A DNA stretch of 64,000 nucleotides from Marinomonas shanghaiensis (lineage in GTDB: Bacteria; Pseudomonadota; Gammaproteobacteria; Pseudomonadales; Marinomonadaceae): assembly GCF_003259175.1 (NCBI RefSeq), contig NZ_QGOK01000023.1, forward strand, positions 21,036 through 85,035, in the 5' to 3' direction. The translations under genes and the position numbers were made by a program. The notes beneath the pieces were generated by a model. It ran no database searches. It was not told the DNA's origin and saw only the letters and a program-made list of their open reading frames with translations. Below, in pieces: positions 24,564-36,393 of the stretch (positions within the stretch are counted from its first letter, which is position 1; every line of letters starts with the position of its first letter).

Positions 24564-27551
24564 ATGAAGCTGCAATTTGATCCGAGTTTGGACTACCAAC
24601 AGGACGCAATTCAATCCACCTTGTCTCTGTTTGAAGGGCTAACCACCACAGGCAATGTCTATGTGGAGCGCGGTATTGCCAATGCCTTGGTGATTAATCA
24701 AGAGAAACTATTAAGTAATTTACACAAGGTGCAAGAAGCCAATTTCATCGAAAAATCAGCGTCCTTGTTTGAGGAAACCGACGCTTACGAATTCCCCAAT
24801 TTTTCAGTGGAAATGGAAACCGGCACAGGCAAAACCTATGTGTATTTGCGCTCGATTTTCGAGCTTAATAAACACTATGGCTTACGCAAATTTGTCATTG
24901 TGGTGCCATCGGTGGCGATTCGCGAAGGGGTACTGTCTTCTTTACGTTTGATGAAAGACCACTTTCGTCAGCTCTATAACAATGTGCCCTTTGATCATTA
25001 CGAATACAGCTCGAAAGATTTATCCAAAGTCCGTCAATTTGCCACCGCCAATACGCTACAGATCATGGTGATCAATATTCAGGCGTTCCAAAAGGACGCG
25101 GAAGCCGACACGGGCCAGAAAGCCAACATCATTCACCAAGAGTTAGACCGAATGCAGGGTAAGCCGATTGAGTTTATTCAGCAGGTTCGCCCTGTACTCA
25201 TCATAGACGAACCGCAATCGGTGGATAATACGCCCAAAGCAAAACGCGCCATTAATCATCTTAAGCCCTTGTTGGCGTTACGCTATTCTGCCACTCATAA
25301 GAATCCTTACAACGTGGTGTATGAACTGGGGCCAGTCAAAGCCTACGACTTAAATCTGGTCAAACAAATCTCGGTGGCTTCGGTGCAAGCCGAGCAAAAC
25401 ATCAATAAAGCCTACATCAAGCTGAAAAGCATTGGCTACACGGGTAAAAACAAAACACCTACCGCGACGGCGGTGATTTTTGAAAACACGCCCAATGGCA
25501 CCAAAGAAAAGCATGTCACACTCAAGCAAGACTTAGACTTATCCGATTGCACCAATCGCAAAGGCTATGAAGGCTATGTGGTGGATGAGATCTACGCGGA
25601 ACCCGGCGAAGAGTTCGTCCGTTTTTCGAATAATGTGGTGCTTGAACTGGAAGAAGAAAAAGACGGCATTCATGACGAAGTTCTCAAAGAGCAGATTCGC
25701 CAAACCGTCGAAGCGCATTTCAAAAAAGAACGTCAGTTGCATAAGCAAGGTTTGAGCATCAAGGTGCTTTCCCTCTTCTTTATCGACAAGGTCGCCAACT
25801 ATCGTTACTACGATGAACAAGGTAATAAGTGCGACGGTAAGCTAGTAAAATGGTTTGAAGAAGCTTATCAAGAAATGGCCAGCTCACCTTTGTTTAGCCA
25901 TTTACCCAAAAGAGACGTCGATCAAGTCCATAACGGTTACTTTGCCGAGGTGAAGAGCCGCGGCAAGGTCGTTGGCTATAAAGACACCTCGGGCAACACC
26001 GCCAGCGATGCCGAAGTGTATGAACTGATTATGCGCTATAAAGAGCGCCTGTTAGACGAATCCGAACCCTTGCGTTTTATCTTCAGCCATTCCGCCTTAA
26101 AAGAAGGCTGGGATAACCCGAATGTGTTTCAAATCTGTACTTTACGGGAAATGGGCAATGAAAGAGAGCGACGCCAAACCTTAGGACGCGGTTTACGCCT
26201 TGCGGTCAATGCCAGTGGAGAGCGTATCCATGATCCACAAATCAACCGCTTGACCGTGATCGCCAGCGAATCGTTTGAGCAGTACGCAAAAAACCTACAA
26301 ACCGAAATGGAAAACGACATAGGTGGCGGCTTTAAATTTGGCCGAGTTCCCGCCATTGCGTTTGCGCCCTTAGCCTTGCCTGTTCCTTTGCCTTCAAATA
26401 TAGAAACAGAAAACACAGAAACAAAAAGTACAGAAGAACCACAGCGTCTTGGGCAAGAAAGATCGAAACAGCTTTGGTTGTCTCTCAAAGCCGAAGGTTA
26501 TTTAGATGCCAAAGGTGAAATCACGGCAAAATTCCAGCCTGACGATATGTATTTCCAACTGCAATTGCTAGAGGAATATCAACCTCTGGAAGATGCCATT
26601 ATTGATAAGCTGCGTAGTTTTATGTTTGCCGGTCGCATTAAAAACGAACGCAACCGTGTCAGCGTCACCTACAATAAACGCGTAGAATTAAACCCTGATT
26701 TTGCCGATCTATGGGAGAAAATTCGTCATAAAACACGCTACTCAATTGATTTTGATACCCAAAAATTGATCGACCTTGCCTGTCATAAACTGCAAACCAT
26801 GCCTTTTGTTAAACCCGTTTCGCTGGTAATTGATCACACCGCAGCGTCATTAACCGAGGCTGGCGTCACAGCAGAGCGTCAGATTCAAACAACTCGATCT
26901 CGCTATGTGAACTCTCACGAATCATTGCCTGATTTATTAAGTGAGTTACAAGAACATACCCAGCTCACTCGTGGCACCTTGTTTGAAATGGTAAAACGTT
27001 GCGGTCGCTTAGATGAGTTTAGAGGGAATCCACAAGGCTTTATCACCGAAGCCAGTAAGCAGATATTGGCCGCACTGGATGAGCTATTGGTCGATAATAT
27101 TCGTTATGAAAAGCTAACGGACAAGGAAGGTTATCGTATGACCAGCTTTGATCAACCAGAGCTGGAAACCTATTTAGATCGAGCCTACAAAGTACAGCGA
27201 GCAGAAAATACCCAGTACGTGCAAACGCCCTACGATTACATTGAGTACGATTCAAACATCGAGTTGAAAACAGCCCATGCGTTAGACGGTGCCGAAAACG
27301 TGAAATTCTTCTGCAAGCTACCTCGTTGGTTCACTATTCCCACTCCTGTGGGTAACTACAATCCAGATTGGGCGGTGGTGCTCGAAAACGATGAAAAAGT
27401 CTATTTGATTCGTGAAACCAAAACCACTCACGATGAAGGAAAACGTCGAAAAGAAGAAAACTTAAAAATAAAATGTGGTGAAGCACACTTTAAAGCACTA
27501 GGCGGTATCGACTATAAAGTCGCTATCAGCGTTGCGGAAGTAGTGAGTTAA
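24564..27551 (+). CDS. res: Type III restriction enzyme subunit (Res)
   Basis: This is a 995-residue SF2 helicase-nuclease. Walker A is ETGTGKT (85-91), motif II is DEPQ (215-218, the Type III variant of DEAD), motif III is SATHKNPYN, and motif VI is RQTLGRGLRLAV. The C-terminal PD-(D/E)XK nuclease has Asp935 (NPDW), Glu951 and Lys953 (RETKT). All catalytic residues are present, so the enzyme looks intact. It uses ATP to signal along DNA between two inversely oriented unmethylated sites and then cuts. It ends the four-gene operon, followed by a strong inverted repeat. Confidence 0.92.
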   Translation: MKLQFDPSLDYQQDAIQSTLSLFEGLTTTGNVYVERGIANALVINQEKLLSNLHKVQEANFIEKSASLFEETDAYEFPNFSVEMETGTGKTYVYLRSIFELNKHYGLRKFVIVVPSVAIREGVLSSLRLMKDHFRQLYNNVPFDHYEYSSKDLSKVRQFATANTLQIMVINIQAFQKDAEADTGQKANIIHQELDRMQGKPIEFIQQVRPVLIIDEPQSVDNTPKAKRAINHLKPLLALRYSATHKNPYNVVYELGPVKAYDLNLVKQISVASVQAEQNINKAYIKLKSIGYTGKNKTPTATAVIFENTPNGTKEKHVTLKQDLDLSDCTNRKGYEGYVVDEIYAEPGEEFVRFSNNVVLELEEEKDGIHDEVLKEQIRQTVEAHFKKERQLHKQGLSIKVLSLFFIDKVANYRYYDEQGNKCDGKLVKWFEEAYQEMASSPLFSHLPKRDVDQVHNGYFAEVKSRGKVVGYKDTSGNTASDAEVYELIMRYKERLLDESEPLRFIFSHSALKEGWDNPNVFQICTLREMGNERERRQTLGRGLRLAVNASGERIHDPQINRLTVIASESFEQYAKNLQTEMENDIGGGFKFGRVPAIAFAPLALPVPLPSNIETENTETKSTEEPQRLGQERSKQLWLSLKAEGYLDAKGEITAKFQPDDMYFQLQLLEEYQPLEDAIIDKLRSFMFAGRIKNERNRVSVTYNKRVELNPDFADLWEKIRHKTRYSIDFDTQKLIDLACHKLQTMPFVKPVSLVIDHTAASLTEAGVTAERQIQTTRSRYVNSHESLPDLLSELQEHTQLTRGTLFEMVKRCGRLDEFRGNPQGFITEASKQILAALDELLVDNIRYEKLTDKEGYRMTSFDQPELETYLDRAYKVQRAENTQYVQTPYDYIEYDSNIELKTAHALDGAENVKFFCKLPRWFTIPTPVGNYNPDWAVVLENDEKVYLIRETKTTHDEGKRRKEENLKIKCGEAHFKALGGIDYKVAISVAEVVS

Positions 27552-27569
27552 GCCGCTCTTTAAGCTATA

Positions 27570-27652
27570 AAAAAACGCGGCGTCATTAACATTAATAAAG
27601 TGTCCAACTTTATGGGGTCACTTCATAACATTAACATGGCACCGCGTTTTTT
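27570..27652. terminator. large bidirectional inverted repeat after res
   Basis: AAAAAACGCGG (27570-27580) is the exact complement of CCGCGTTTTTT (27642-27652). Between them ATAAAGT/ACTTTAT makes a second hairpin, and CATTAACAT occurs near both sides. The outer arms with T runs look like a terminator, but the 61-base interior is longer than usual and could be a small mobile or structured element. Confidence 0.55.
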
Positions 27653-27697
27653 ATTAAATCTGGCTATGCAGACCTAGCGTCATCTATCTTGGCTAGC

Positions 27698-27994
27698 TCA
27701 TGCATATTGCAGCTCATAAGGCTGAACATTCAGCGCGATCTTATGCTCTCTAACAGACCACAAATCATAGGCATTTTGCAACCTAAGCCAATGATCTGCA
27801 GAAGGTTTTTAAAAAGTTAATTCAAGACGTAACGCCATTTCTGGGGTAATCGCCCCTCTGCCATTTAATACTTTAGATAAGGTTTTTCTACTGACATTAA
27901 GATGAGCAGAAACATCGGTTATGGTTAATGCCATCGGCTCAATAATGAGCTCTTTTAATATCTCGCCCGGATGAGCAGGACGGGGCATCCTCAT
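27698..27994 (-). pseudogene. higA: HigA-like antitoxin gene with an in-frame stop
   Basis: The first 61 codons (27994-27812) encode a HigA/VapI-type helix-turn-helix protein: RPAHPGEILKELIIEP, TITDVSAHLNVSRKTLSKVLNG, then ITPEMALRLELTF. A TAA at 27809-27811 follows, but the same frame continues with KPSADHWLRLQNAYDLWS to a TGA at 27698-27700, the normal C-terminal end of HigA (about 98 residues). One codon therefore interrupts an otherwise complete gene. No HigB toxin gene lies next to it. It may be a decayed toxin-antitoxin remnant at the edge of the defence operon, or the shortened protein may still bind DNA. Confidence 0.7.
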
Positions 27995-28037
27995 TAGTGA
28001 TAACCCTCATACAGCCATTAGCTCGAATCCGTTCATA

Positions 28038-28211
28038 CTAGCTTTTCGCTTTTAACTCATCCAATTTAACCTTCACGGCTTCGGCTTTTTCCGTGAGTTC
28101 TGAATAGAGTCTGATATCGCCACCACGTTGGGCTTGCATGGCTTTTTCTAGTAGCTCGCCATATTCTTTGTCGAGTTTTTTAATCGGGTCGGACTTAAGA
28201 AAAGAAAACAT
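28038..28211 (-). CDS. DUF6435 (Lacal_2735-like) small protein
   Basis: A 57-codon gene encodes a charged, helical small protein starting MFSFLKSDPIKKLDKEYGEL and ending VKLDELKAKS. The pattern 'MFSFLKSDPIKKL..EY..LLEKAM.AQR.GDI..Y..L..EAE' is that of the DUF6435 family of small proteins in marine gammaproteobacteria and Bacteroidetes. Function is unknown. It has a weak AGG ribosome site, its own gap on both sides and no operon partner. Codon use and match to the family make it a real gene despite its size. Confidence 0.75.
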   Translation of the reverse strand: MFSFLKSDPIKKLDKEYGELLEKAMQAQRGGDIRLYSELTEKAEAVKVKLDELKAKS

Positions 28212-28296
28212 AATTAGCCTGTTGTTGTGAGTTGATGGTGTTCATACGATACAGAACAAGATTTAGATTCTTTTCACGTGACATAGCATCAAAATA

Positions 28297-28330
28297 AAAA
28301 CGCCAATCAGATTTCGCTGATTGGCGTTTT
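28297..28330 (-). terminator. gltD terminator
   Basis: AAAACGCCAATCAG (28297-28310) and its exact complement (28317-28330) form a 14-pair stem with a six-base loop, ending in a T run on the minus strand, 29 bases after the gltD stop. Confidence 0.85.
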
Positions 28331-28358
28331 GACTAAAAGTAATAAAAGCTGTCGCAGC

Positions 28359-29786
<1,428 letters not shown>

Positions 29787-29797
29787 CTATCTCCTTG

Positions 29798-29817
29798 GCC
29801 GCCTGAAAACAGGCGGC
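29798..29817 (-). promoter_or_regulatory. GC-rich hairpin just before the gltD ribosome site
   Basis: GCCGCCTG (29798-29805) and CAGGCGGC (29810-29817) form a perfect eight-pair stem with a four-base loop. On the minus strand the hairpin ends two bases before AAGGAG of gltD. It may mark mRNA processing or set the gltB:gltD ratio. Confidence 0.55.
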
Positions 29818-29904
29818 ACTTCTCTCAAATGGGTCAGACTGATTCGTTCACAACGCTTGGCTCAACGCTAAATACCATCGAACCAAGCGCCACAACAGCG
29901 TGTT

Positions 29905-32900
29905 TTATTCCGGACGTTGACGAGTGTTTGCCAAGAGCGCGCCTAAACTGGCGGCTTTTGGCTTGACTAGCCAGAACTTACCAATGTAGTCATAGAAGTT
30001 TTCTAAGATCTCATGGCCCCATTCGCTGTCAGTTTCTCGGACGTATTCTTCGATCACAGAGCGAAGGTGTGAACGATATTCTTCCGTCAATTCCGTACCG
30101 ATGCGGTGAATTTCCACCAATTCGTGGTTGTATTTATCCACGAAGGTACGGTCTAAATCGAGTACATAAGCGAAACCGCCTGTCATACCCGCACCAAAGT
30201 TATAACCCGTATTACCCAATACCGTTACCATACCGCCCGTCATGTACTCACAGCAGTGATCGCCTGCGCCTTCAATGACAGTGTAAGCACCGGAGTTACG
30301 CACGGCGAAACGCTCACCAGCCGTACCCGCTGCAAACAATTTACCGCCTGTTGCGCCGTACAAACAGGTATTACCAATAATGGCTGAATGTTGTGATTTG
30401 AAAACCGACCCTTTCGGAGAACGAATCACTAATTTACCACCTGTCATGCCTTTGCCCACATAGTCGTTGGCATCGCCTTCTAGGTACATGTGCAAACCGC
30501 CCGCGTTCCATACTCCAAAACTTTGACCTGCGGTACCAGTCAATTTCAAAGTAAGAGGCATATCAGACATACCTTGGTTGCCATAACGTTTCGCAATCTC
30601 ACCAGACAAACGGGCACCGATAGAACGGTCACAGTTGGTCACATCAAAAGAAAACTCACCGCCTTCTTTCTCTTCAACCACGTCTTTCACCGTCTCCCAC
30701 ATTTTCAGTGCCAATAGGCCTTTATCGTGTGGTGGGTTAAAAGGCGTCACACAATATTGTGCTTTGTCCGCTGGAATCGCATCGTTTTTCAAAATAGGTG
30801 ATAAGTCTAGGTTACGTTGCTTATCGGTTTCACCAGGCAGAATGGTTAATAGGTCAGTACGACCAATCAAGTCCTGCAGACTTGCCACACCCAACTTCGC
30901 CAACCACAAGCGTGTATCTTCTGCCATGAAGCGGAAGAAGTTTTTAATCATATCGACCGTGCCGATAAAATGATCGTCACGCAAGCCTTGGTCTTGTGTT
31001 GCCACACCCGTAGCACAGTTGTTCAAGTGACAGATACGCAAGAACTTACAGCCCATCGCCACCATTGGCGTGGTACCAAAACCAAAACTTTCTGCCCCTA
31101 GAATCGCCGCTTTCACCACATCCAGACCGGTTTTTAACCCCCCGTCTGTTTGCAGGCGAATTTTGCCACGTAGGTCGTTAGAACGAAGGGCTTGTTGCGC
31201 TTCTGCTAAACCTAATTCCCATGGCGAACCCGCATGACGAATAGAGGTAATGGGCGATGCTGCTGTACCACCGTCGTAGCCAGAGATGGTAATCAAATCC
31301 GCATAAGCTTTTGCTACACCCGCAGCAATCGTACCAACACCCGGTTCAGAAACCAGTTTTACCGAAATCAATGCATCTGGATTCACTTGTTTCAAGTCGA
31401 AAATCAGCTGAGCCAAATCCTCGATAGAATAAATATCGTGATGTGGCGGTGGTGAAATCAAGGTAACACCCGGTACCGCATAACGTAGACGAGCAATCAA
31501 GCCATTTACTTTACCGCCTGGCAACTGACCACCTTCACCCGGTTTCGCCCCTTGTGCTACTTTAATCTGTAACACTTCTGCGTTAACCAAATACTCTGGC
31601 GTCACACCAAAACGACCAGAAGCGATTTGTTTGATCTTAGAGCGACGCTCAGTACCGTGACGAGCAGGATCTTCACCACCCTCACCAGAGTTGGAGCGAC
31701 AGCCTAATTCGTTCATCGCTTGCGCTAGCGCTTCATGCGCTTCTGGTGACAAGGCACCCAAAGACATACCCGCTGAATCGAAACGAGGAAGAATATCTTC
31801 TATCGATTCAACGCTCTCTAATGGAATCGCTTTTGCTTTGCCAGATAACGTAAACAAGTCACGTAACATGGAAGCAGGACGATTATTCACCAGCTCAGTG
31901 TATTTGGTGAAGTCCTCGAAACGACCACTGCCCACCGCGGTTTGCAGATTACGCACCACATCAGGGTTAAAGGCATGGTATTCCGCATCGTGAACGTATT
32001 TTAAATAACCACCTTGTTGAATCGGTTTGCGCAATTTCCAAGCGTTATCGGCAATTGTTTGTTGATCTTGTTGGAAATCTTCAAAACGAGCGCCCTTAAT
32101 GCGGCTGGCAACGCCTTTGAAACAAAGGTCAACCACTTTCGTGTCCAAACCAACCGCTTCAAACAACTGAGCGCCACGGTAAGAGGCGATGGTAGAAATC
32201 CCCATCTTAGAGATAATCTTCATCAAACCTTTGTTAATACCTTTACGGTATTTCACGTGGCAAGCAATTGGGTCACCCAAGACTTCACCTTTATCAATCA
32301 TGTCGTTAATCAAACGATAAGAAAGATATGGATAAACGGCCGTCGCACCAAAGCCTAATAGCACGGCAAATTGATGAGGGTCACGAGCAAACCCTGTGTC
32401 AGCAATAATGTTAGAATCACAGCGTAGACCTTGCTTAGACAAATAATGGTGCACCGCACCAACGGCCATAGGCGAAGGAATAGGCAAATGGCCTTTCACG
32501 ATATCACGGTCGGTCAATACCACAATCACCGCACCATTACGAACCACGTCTGCCGCCTTCAATTGCAAGTCTTTAATCGCTTGCTCAAGAGACACTTCTT
32601 CTGGATTGTAATTGGTATTTAAACGCACCAAACGGAAACGGTGGTCATCTAATGCCAACAAACGACTGTATTTACGAGCCGATAAGATAGGCGAAGACAA
32701 GATGATACGGTTTGCGTGTTTTGGCGTTTCTTCAAACAGGTTACGCTCTACACCAATGCACGTTTCTAGCGACATCACCACAGATTCACGCAGTGGATCT
32801 ATAGGTGGGTTGGTTACTTGAGCAAACTTCTGACGGAAATAATCTGTCACTGGACGCGTTTGGCTCGACATAACCGCCATTGGTGTATCATCACCCATGG

Positions 32901-34356
32901 AGCCTACGGCCTCATGACCGCTTTCAGCCAATGGGCGGAAAATTTGCTCACGCTCTTCATAAGAGACTTGGAACATTTTCTGATAGGTCAGCATTTCTTC
33001 TTTGGTAAAAGGAACGAACTCAAGAGACGATTCTTCCAGCAAAGATTCGATACGAATGGCTTCCTGCTTCAACCATTTTTTATATGGGTGCATAGACTTA
33101 AGACGATTGTCGATGTCATCCGTGTGCAATACTTTGCCATTTTGTGTATCGATAACCAGCATTTGGCCAGGCCCTACACGACCTTTCGACACAACATCTT
33201 CTGATTTGTAGCCATATGTGCCCACTTCAGAAGCCAGTGTAATAAAGCCGTTCTTAGTCACCACCCAACGGGCAGGACGTAGACCGTTACGATCAAGCAT
33301 ACAAATAGCGTGACGACCATCGGTCATTACTAAGCCCGCTGGGCCGTCCCACGGATCCATGTGCATAGAGTTGTACTGATAAAAAGCACGCAACTCTGGA
33401 TCCATGTTTTCAACGTTTTGCCATGCGGGTGGAATGATCAAACGCGCGGCGCGGAAAATATCGACACCACCGGTTACCAAGACTTCCAACATGTTATCCA
33501 TAGAGGAAGAGTCCGACCCCGTCAAGTTAACAATAGGTTGAAGGTCTTGCAGCTCAGGAATCAGCGGTGTACGTAGCTTGCTGCTGCGAGCCAAGGCCCA
33601 ATTACGGTTACCCTCAATGGTATTGATCTCACCGTTATGCGCCAACATGCGGAACGGTTGCGCCAATGGCCACTTAGGTAAAGTATTGGTAGAAAAACGT
33701 TGGTGGAAAACACAAATCGCGGTTTGCATTTTTTTGTTGCCCAAATCTTTATAAAAGAACGGCAAATCCACTGGCATCATCAAGCCTTTGTACGCCAACA
33801 CTTTGTCGGACAAAGAACAGATGTAGAAGTTTTCGTACTGGGCTAAAGCAATCTCTGTTTGACGACGAGCAACAAACAAACGGGTTGCGAAAGTACGAGC
33901 ATCCATACGATTACTATCAACAAATACTTGCTCAATACGAGGCAAGCAGTCCATCGCGATGATACCAAGGCAAGAGGCATCGATTGGCACTTCACGCCAA
34001 CCCACAACGTTCAAACCTTCATCGGTAAGCTTCTTCGTTAACGTTTCACGTTGCTCACTCGCAAGCGCCTCATCTTGGTCAAGAAACACCATGCCGATAC
34101 CGTAAAGATCCGACAAAGTGTGATTAAATAAAGCCTGTGCTTCACCACGTAAAAATAGATCAGGCTTTTGAATAAGAAGACCACAACCATCACCCGTTTT
34201 GCCATCGGCAGCAATGCCGCCACGGTGTGTCATACATGTCAAAGACTCAATAGCTGTCTTGAGCAATTCGTGGCTAGTATTGCCTTCCATATGCGCAATT
34301 AAGCCAAAGCCACAGTTGTCTTTGAACTCGCCAGGACGATAAAGGCCTGCATTCAT
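29905..34356 (-). CDS. gltB: glutamate synthase (NADPH) large subunit
   Basis: This 1483-residue alpha subunit of GOGAT makes two glutamates from glutamine and 2-oxoglutarate. The glutaminase nucleophile is Cys15 (KDNCGFG), exposed after removal of a short propeptide. The central and FMN domains include [13 protein letters not shown] and [16 protein letters not shown]. The [3Fe-4S] cysteines are in [15 protein letters not shown]. The C-terminal GXGXG beta-helix domain has repeated [15 protein letters not shown] motifs. Length is standard. It is the first gene of gltBD. Confidence 0.95.
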   Translation of the reverse strand: MNAGLYRPGEFKDNCGFGLIAHMEGNTSHELLKTAIESLTCMTHRGGIAADGKTGDGCGLLIQKPDLFLRGEAQALFNHTLSDLYGIGMVFLDQDEALASEQRETLTKKLTDEGLNVVGWREVPIDASCLGIIAMDCLPRIEQVFVDSNRMDARTFATRLFVARRQTEIALAQYENFYICSLSDKVLAYKGLMMPVDLPFFYKDLGNKKMQTAICVFHQRFSTNTLPKWPLAQPFRMLAHNGEINTIEGNRNWALARSSKLRTPLIPELQDLQPIVNLTGSDSSSMDNMLEVLVTGGVDIFRAARLIIPPAWQNVENMDPELRAFYQYNSMHMDPWDGPAGLVMTDGRHAICMLDRNGLRPARWVVTKNGFITLASEVGTYGYKSEDVVSKGRVGPGQMLVIDTQNGKVLHTDDIDNRLKSMHPYKKWLKQEAIRIESLLEESSLEFVPFTKEEMLTYQKMFQVSYEEREQIFRPLAESGHEAVGSMGDDTPMAVMSSQTRPVTDYFRQKFAQVTNPPIDPLRESVVMSLETCIGVERNLFEETPKHANRIILSSPILSARKYSRLLALDDHRFRLVRLNTNYNPEEVSLEQAIKDLQLKAADVVRNGAVIVVLTDRDIVKGHLPIPSPMAVGAVHHYLSKQGLRCDSNIIADTGFARDPHQFAVLLGFGATAVYPYLSYRLINDMIDKGEVLGDPIACHVKYRKGINKGLMKIISKMGISTIASYRGAQLFEAVGLDTKVVDLCFKGVASRIKGARFEDFQQDQQTIADNAWKLRKPIQQGGYLKYVHDAEYHAFNPDVVRNLQTAVGSGRFEDFTKYTELVNNRPASMLRDLFTLSGKAKAIPLESVESIEDILPRFDSAGMSLGALSPEAHEALAQAMNELGCRSNSGEGGEDPARHGTERRSKIKQIASGRFGVTPEYLVNAEVLQIKVAQGAKPGEGGQLPGGKVNGLIARLRYAVPGVTLISPPPHHDIYSIEDLAQLIFDLKQVNPDALISVKLVSEPGVGTIAAGVAKAYADLITISGYDGGTAASPITSIRHAGSPWELGLAEAQQALRSNDLRGKIRLQTDGGLKTGLDVVKAAILGAESFGFGTTPMVAMGCKFLRICHLNNCATGVATQDQGLRDDHFIGTVDMIKNFFRFMAEDTRLWLAKLGVASLQDLIGRTDLLTILPGETDKQRNLDLSPILKNDAIPADKAQYCVTPFNPPHDKGLLALKMWETVKDVVEEKEGGEFSFDVTNCDRSIGARLSGEIAKRYGNQGMSDMPLTLKLTGTAGQSFGVWNAGGLHMYLEGDANDYVGKGMTGGKLVIRSPKGSVFKSQHSAIIGNTCLYGATGGKLFAAGTAGERFAVRNSGAYTVIEGAGDHCCEYMTGGMVTVLGNTGYNFGAGMTGGFAYVLDLDRTFVDKYNHELVEIHRIGTELTEEYRSHLRSVIEEYVRETDSEWGHEILENFYDYIGKFWLVKPKAASLGALLANTRQRPE

Positions 34357-34801
34357 ACACCAACTCCCACAGTTAAAACGTAAAAATAATTATTCGATAA
34401 ATTCGACGATCAGATGGCTGGGTTAAAAATCGCAAGTGTAAACTCACTCGCTTCGAGAATGAGTATCATCTACCCAAAACACCATCTAAATGGACGATCA
34501 TACTACCCTGCCAAAGAGCACTACTCAAACGGGCATAGGCCTGCTTTCTGTTATTTTGGCGTTTTTTATAGGGGGTTTAGCGGCAAATAACGCGGACTTA
34601 GAGAATTATCTATGGCTGGAGTTTTTCCAAACAGAAAATTCCACTGTTCATTGATGTTTTTCAGAGAATTACAGTGATTTTTACTAAATTAAGGGGGTTA
34701 CTATACAAAAGCCTCACAAAAAGGGGGATTGATGAGGTTTTCTGTACTTCAATCAGAATAAAATGCGGCATTCACGATCAAAAAAACGAGATCCCCCGAT
34801 A
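34357..34801. other. gltB upstream gap
   Basis: This 445-base AT-rich gap separates damX from gltB, both on the minus strand. It must carry the gltB promoter and the end of the damX transcript. A short inverted repeat CCTCA/TGAGG lies near 34712-34737. No gene or clear terminator is visible. Confidence 0.45.
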
Positions 34802-36361
34802 CTACTTCGCTTTCTTAATATCGTCTTGGATACCACGAGCACTTCGAGCCCATGGATTTAAATCACGAATATCCTTCGGTAGGGATTCGGCAACCGCTAT
34901 TGCTTCGCTGCGATTACGATAAGACCCATAAACAACGACAAACCAGTCCCTGCCATTATGTTTTGACTTAAAATACCCAAAGGCATCGACACCGCCTTGA
35001 TCGCGGATAAAGTCCTGCACAGTGCCTTTATTGTGTGTGCCTAATAACTGTAATGTATAACGACTAGGGCTTTGCGCTAACCACCATTCCGTTTTATCAA
35101 AACGGTCTTGTGAGACTCTTACATTCGCGGTCTCTGTTTTAGGCACGACTTGTTTAGGTACGACTTGTTGAGGCTCAACTTGCACAGGCGCTTCTTCCGT
35201 CGTCACCAGTGGGGCTTCGCCACGAATCGGCGCAGTTGGCAATACAGGGACTGACATAGAGGCGGAATTCGCTGACGTATTACTCGACATGCTAATCGGA
35301 GGCAAAGCGGTGTCTTCCGGAATAGGAGGAAGAATGACACCTCCTTCTTGGCCTATCTTACGCTGCATCGCATCAATACGGGCGATCGTTTCAGCAGAGG
35401 ATTGCCCTTGTCGCGGACTCAAAGGAATCACATTAGTGGTTCTGTCTGCAGTCGTATTTGACGTGGACGACTTATCAGAAAACAACACGGCCACAAGAAT
35501 GCCCAACATGACCACAGAAAGCAGTGCCATGTGCGCTAATGGAAAGCCCATCGCAAGATTAAACTTCATCCCCGATTTAGCGGCTTTGTTGCCGTTCCCC
35601 ATCATCGCTTGTGCTATTTGATTAATACGCCCTGGATAACCACCAGACTCCTGATGAATCTGTTTAATCTGCTTATCGTTAAACGGCAAATTTATCCCAC
35701 CACCCACAGCACGAACTCTGTGCAGCAAATAGGCTCGTGTTTGCTCTAACGAATAAGGCGCTAGGGTAAAAGAATGGCTTAATTGCTCATAACGAGACCG
35801 TTGAAAAGCATCAAGATTGCGCGCCAAAGAATATTCACTAAACAACACCACATGAGGAACCGTTTGATTCTCGGTTGCCAGCGACATCATATCAAGCAAC
35901 ATACTGACGGCGTCAGTATTGAGTTCTTGAGCATTATCAACCAGAACTAACGCCGCTTGACCTTTCATGTCTAAGTCATGAGAAAACTTTAACAAAGGTC
36001 CGAAAGTGGTCTCATTCGGGGGTTGAGTGAAATGCCCTGCAAAACCGGCATAAATCGCTTGTAATAGCTGGCCTGCGGTCATGAGCATGGACGCTTTCAC
36101 GTGACTAATGATAGTGGTGTCATCTTGATGCCGTGCAAACTCCATCAAGAAGCGGCTTTTTCCACTGCCTTGAGGGCCTTGAACCACAGATAACAAGCTA
36201 CTGTAGCGGCTTAAATGCTCAAGTAGAGCTAATTGCTGATTGCCTTCTTCCGATGCAAAATAGGCAGATGCGTCTTTCGAGCCAAAGGGATCCCTCAGCA
36301 TGGCTTTTGGCGGCTGATTAAGCGCATCCTCTAGATCAAACTGAAAGTCTGGCTTAGACAT
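34802..36361 (-). CDS. damX: DamX-like SPOR-domain cell division protein
   Basis: The 519-residue protein has an N-terminal AAA ATPase region (about 40-245) with Walker A GPQGSGKS and Walker B ALVLVDNAQEL. One membrane helix follows (about 272-292), then a Pro/Val/Thr-rich periplasmic linker, and a C-terminal SPOR domain (about 430-505, YTLQLLGTHNKGTVQDFI and FVVVYGSYRNRSEA). SPOR domains bind denuded peptidoglycan at the division septum. Position after aroK-aroB is the classical damX site. Confidence 0.85.
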   Translation of the reverse strand: MSKPDFQFDLEDALNQPPKAMLRDPFGSKDASAYFASEEGNQQLALLEHLSRYSSLLSVVQGPQGSGKSRFLMEFARHQDDTTIISHVKASMLMTAGQLLQAIYAGFAGHFTQPPNETTFGPLLKFSHDLDMKGQAALVLVDNAQELNTDAVSMLLDMMSLATENQTVPHVVLFSEYSLARNLDAFQRSRYEQLSHSFTLAPYSLEQTRAYLLHRVRAVGGGINLPFNDKQIKQIHQESGGYPGRINQIAQAMMGNGNKAAKSGMKFNLAMGFPLAHMALLSVVMLGILVAVLFSDKSSTSNTTADRTTNVIPLSPRQGQSSAETIARIDAMQRKIGQEGGVILPPIPEDTALPPISMSSNTSANSASMSVPVLPTAPIRGEAPLVTTEEAPVQVEPQQVVPKQVVPKTETANVRVSQDRFDKTEWWLAQSPSRYTLQLLGTHNKGTVQDFIRDQGGVDAFGYFKSKHNGRDWFVVVYGSYRNRSEAIAVAESLPKDIRDLNPWARSARGIQDDIKKAK

Positions 36362-36393
36362 AGTCGTCCTTCAACAATAAATACCCAACAAGA

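Noticed and set aside
18394..27551. Class 1 DISARM system
   Set aside because: An SNF2 protein and an adenine methyltransferase are present, but no DrmA helicase, DrmB or PLD-type DrmC; Res is a true Type III subunit.
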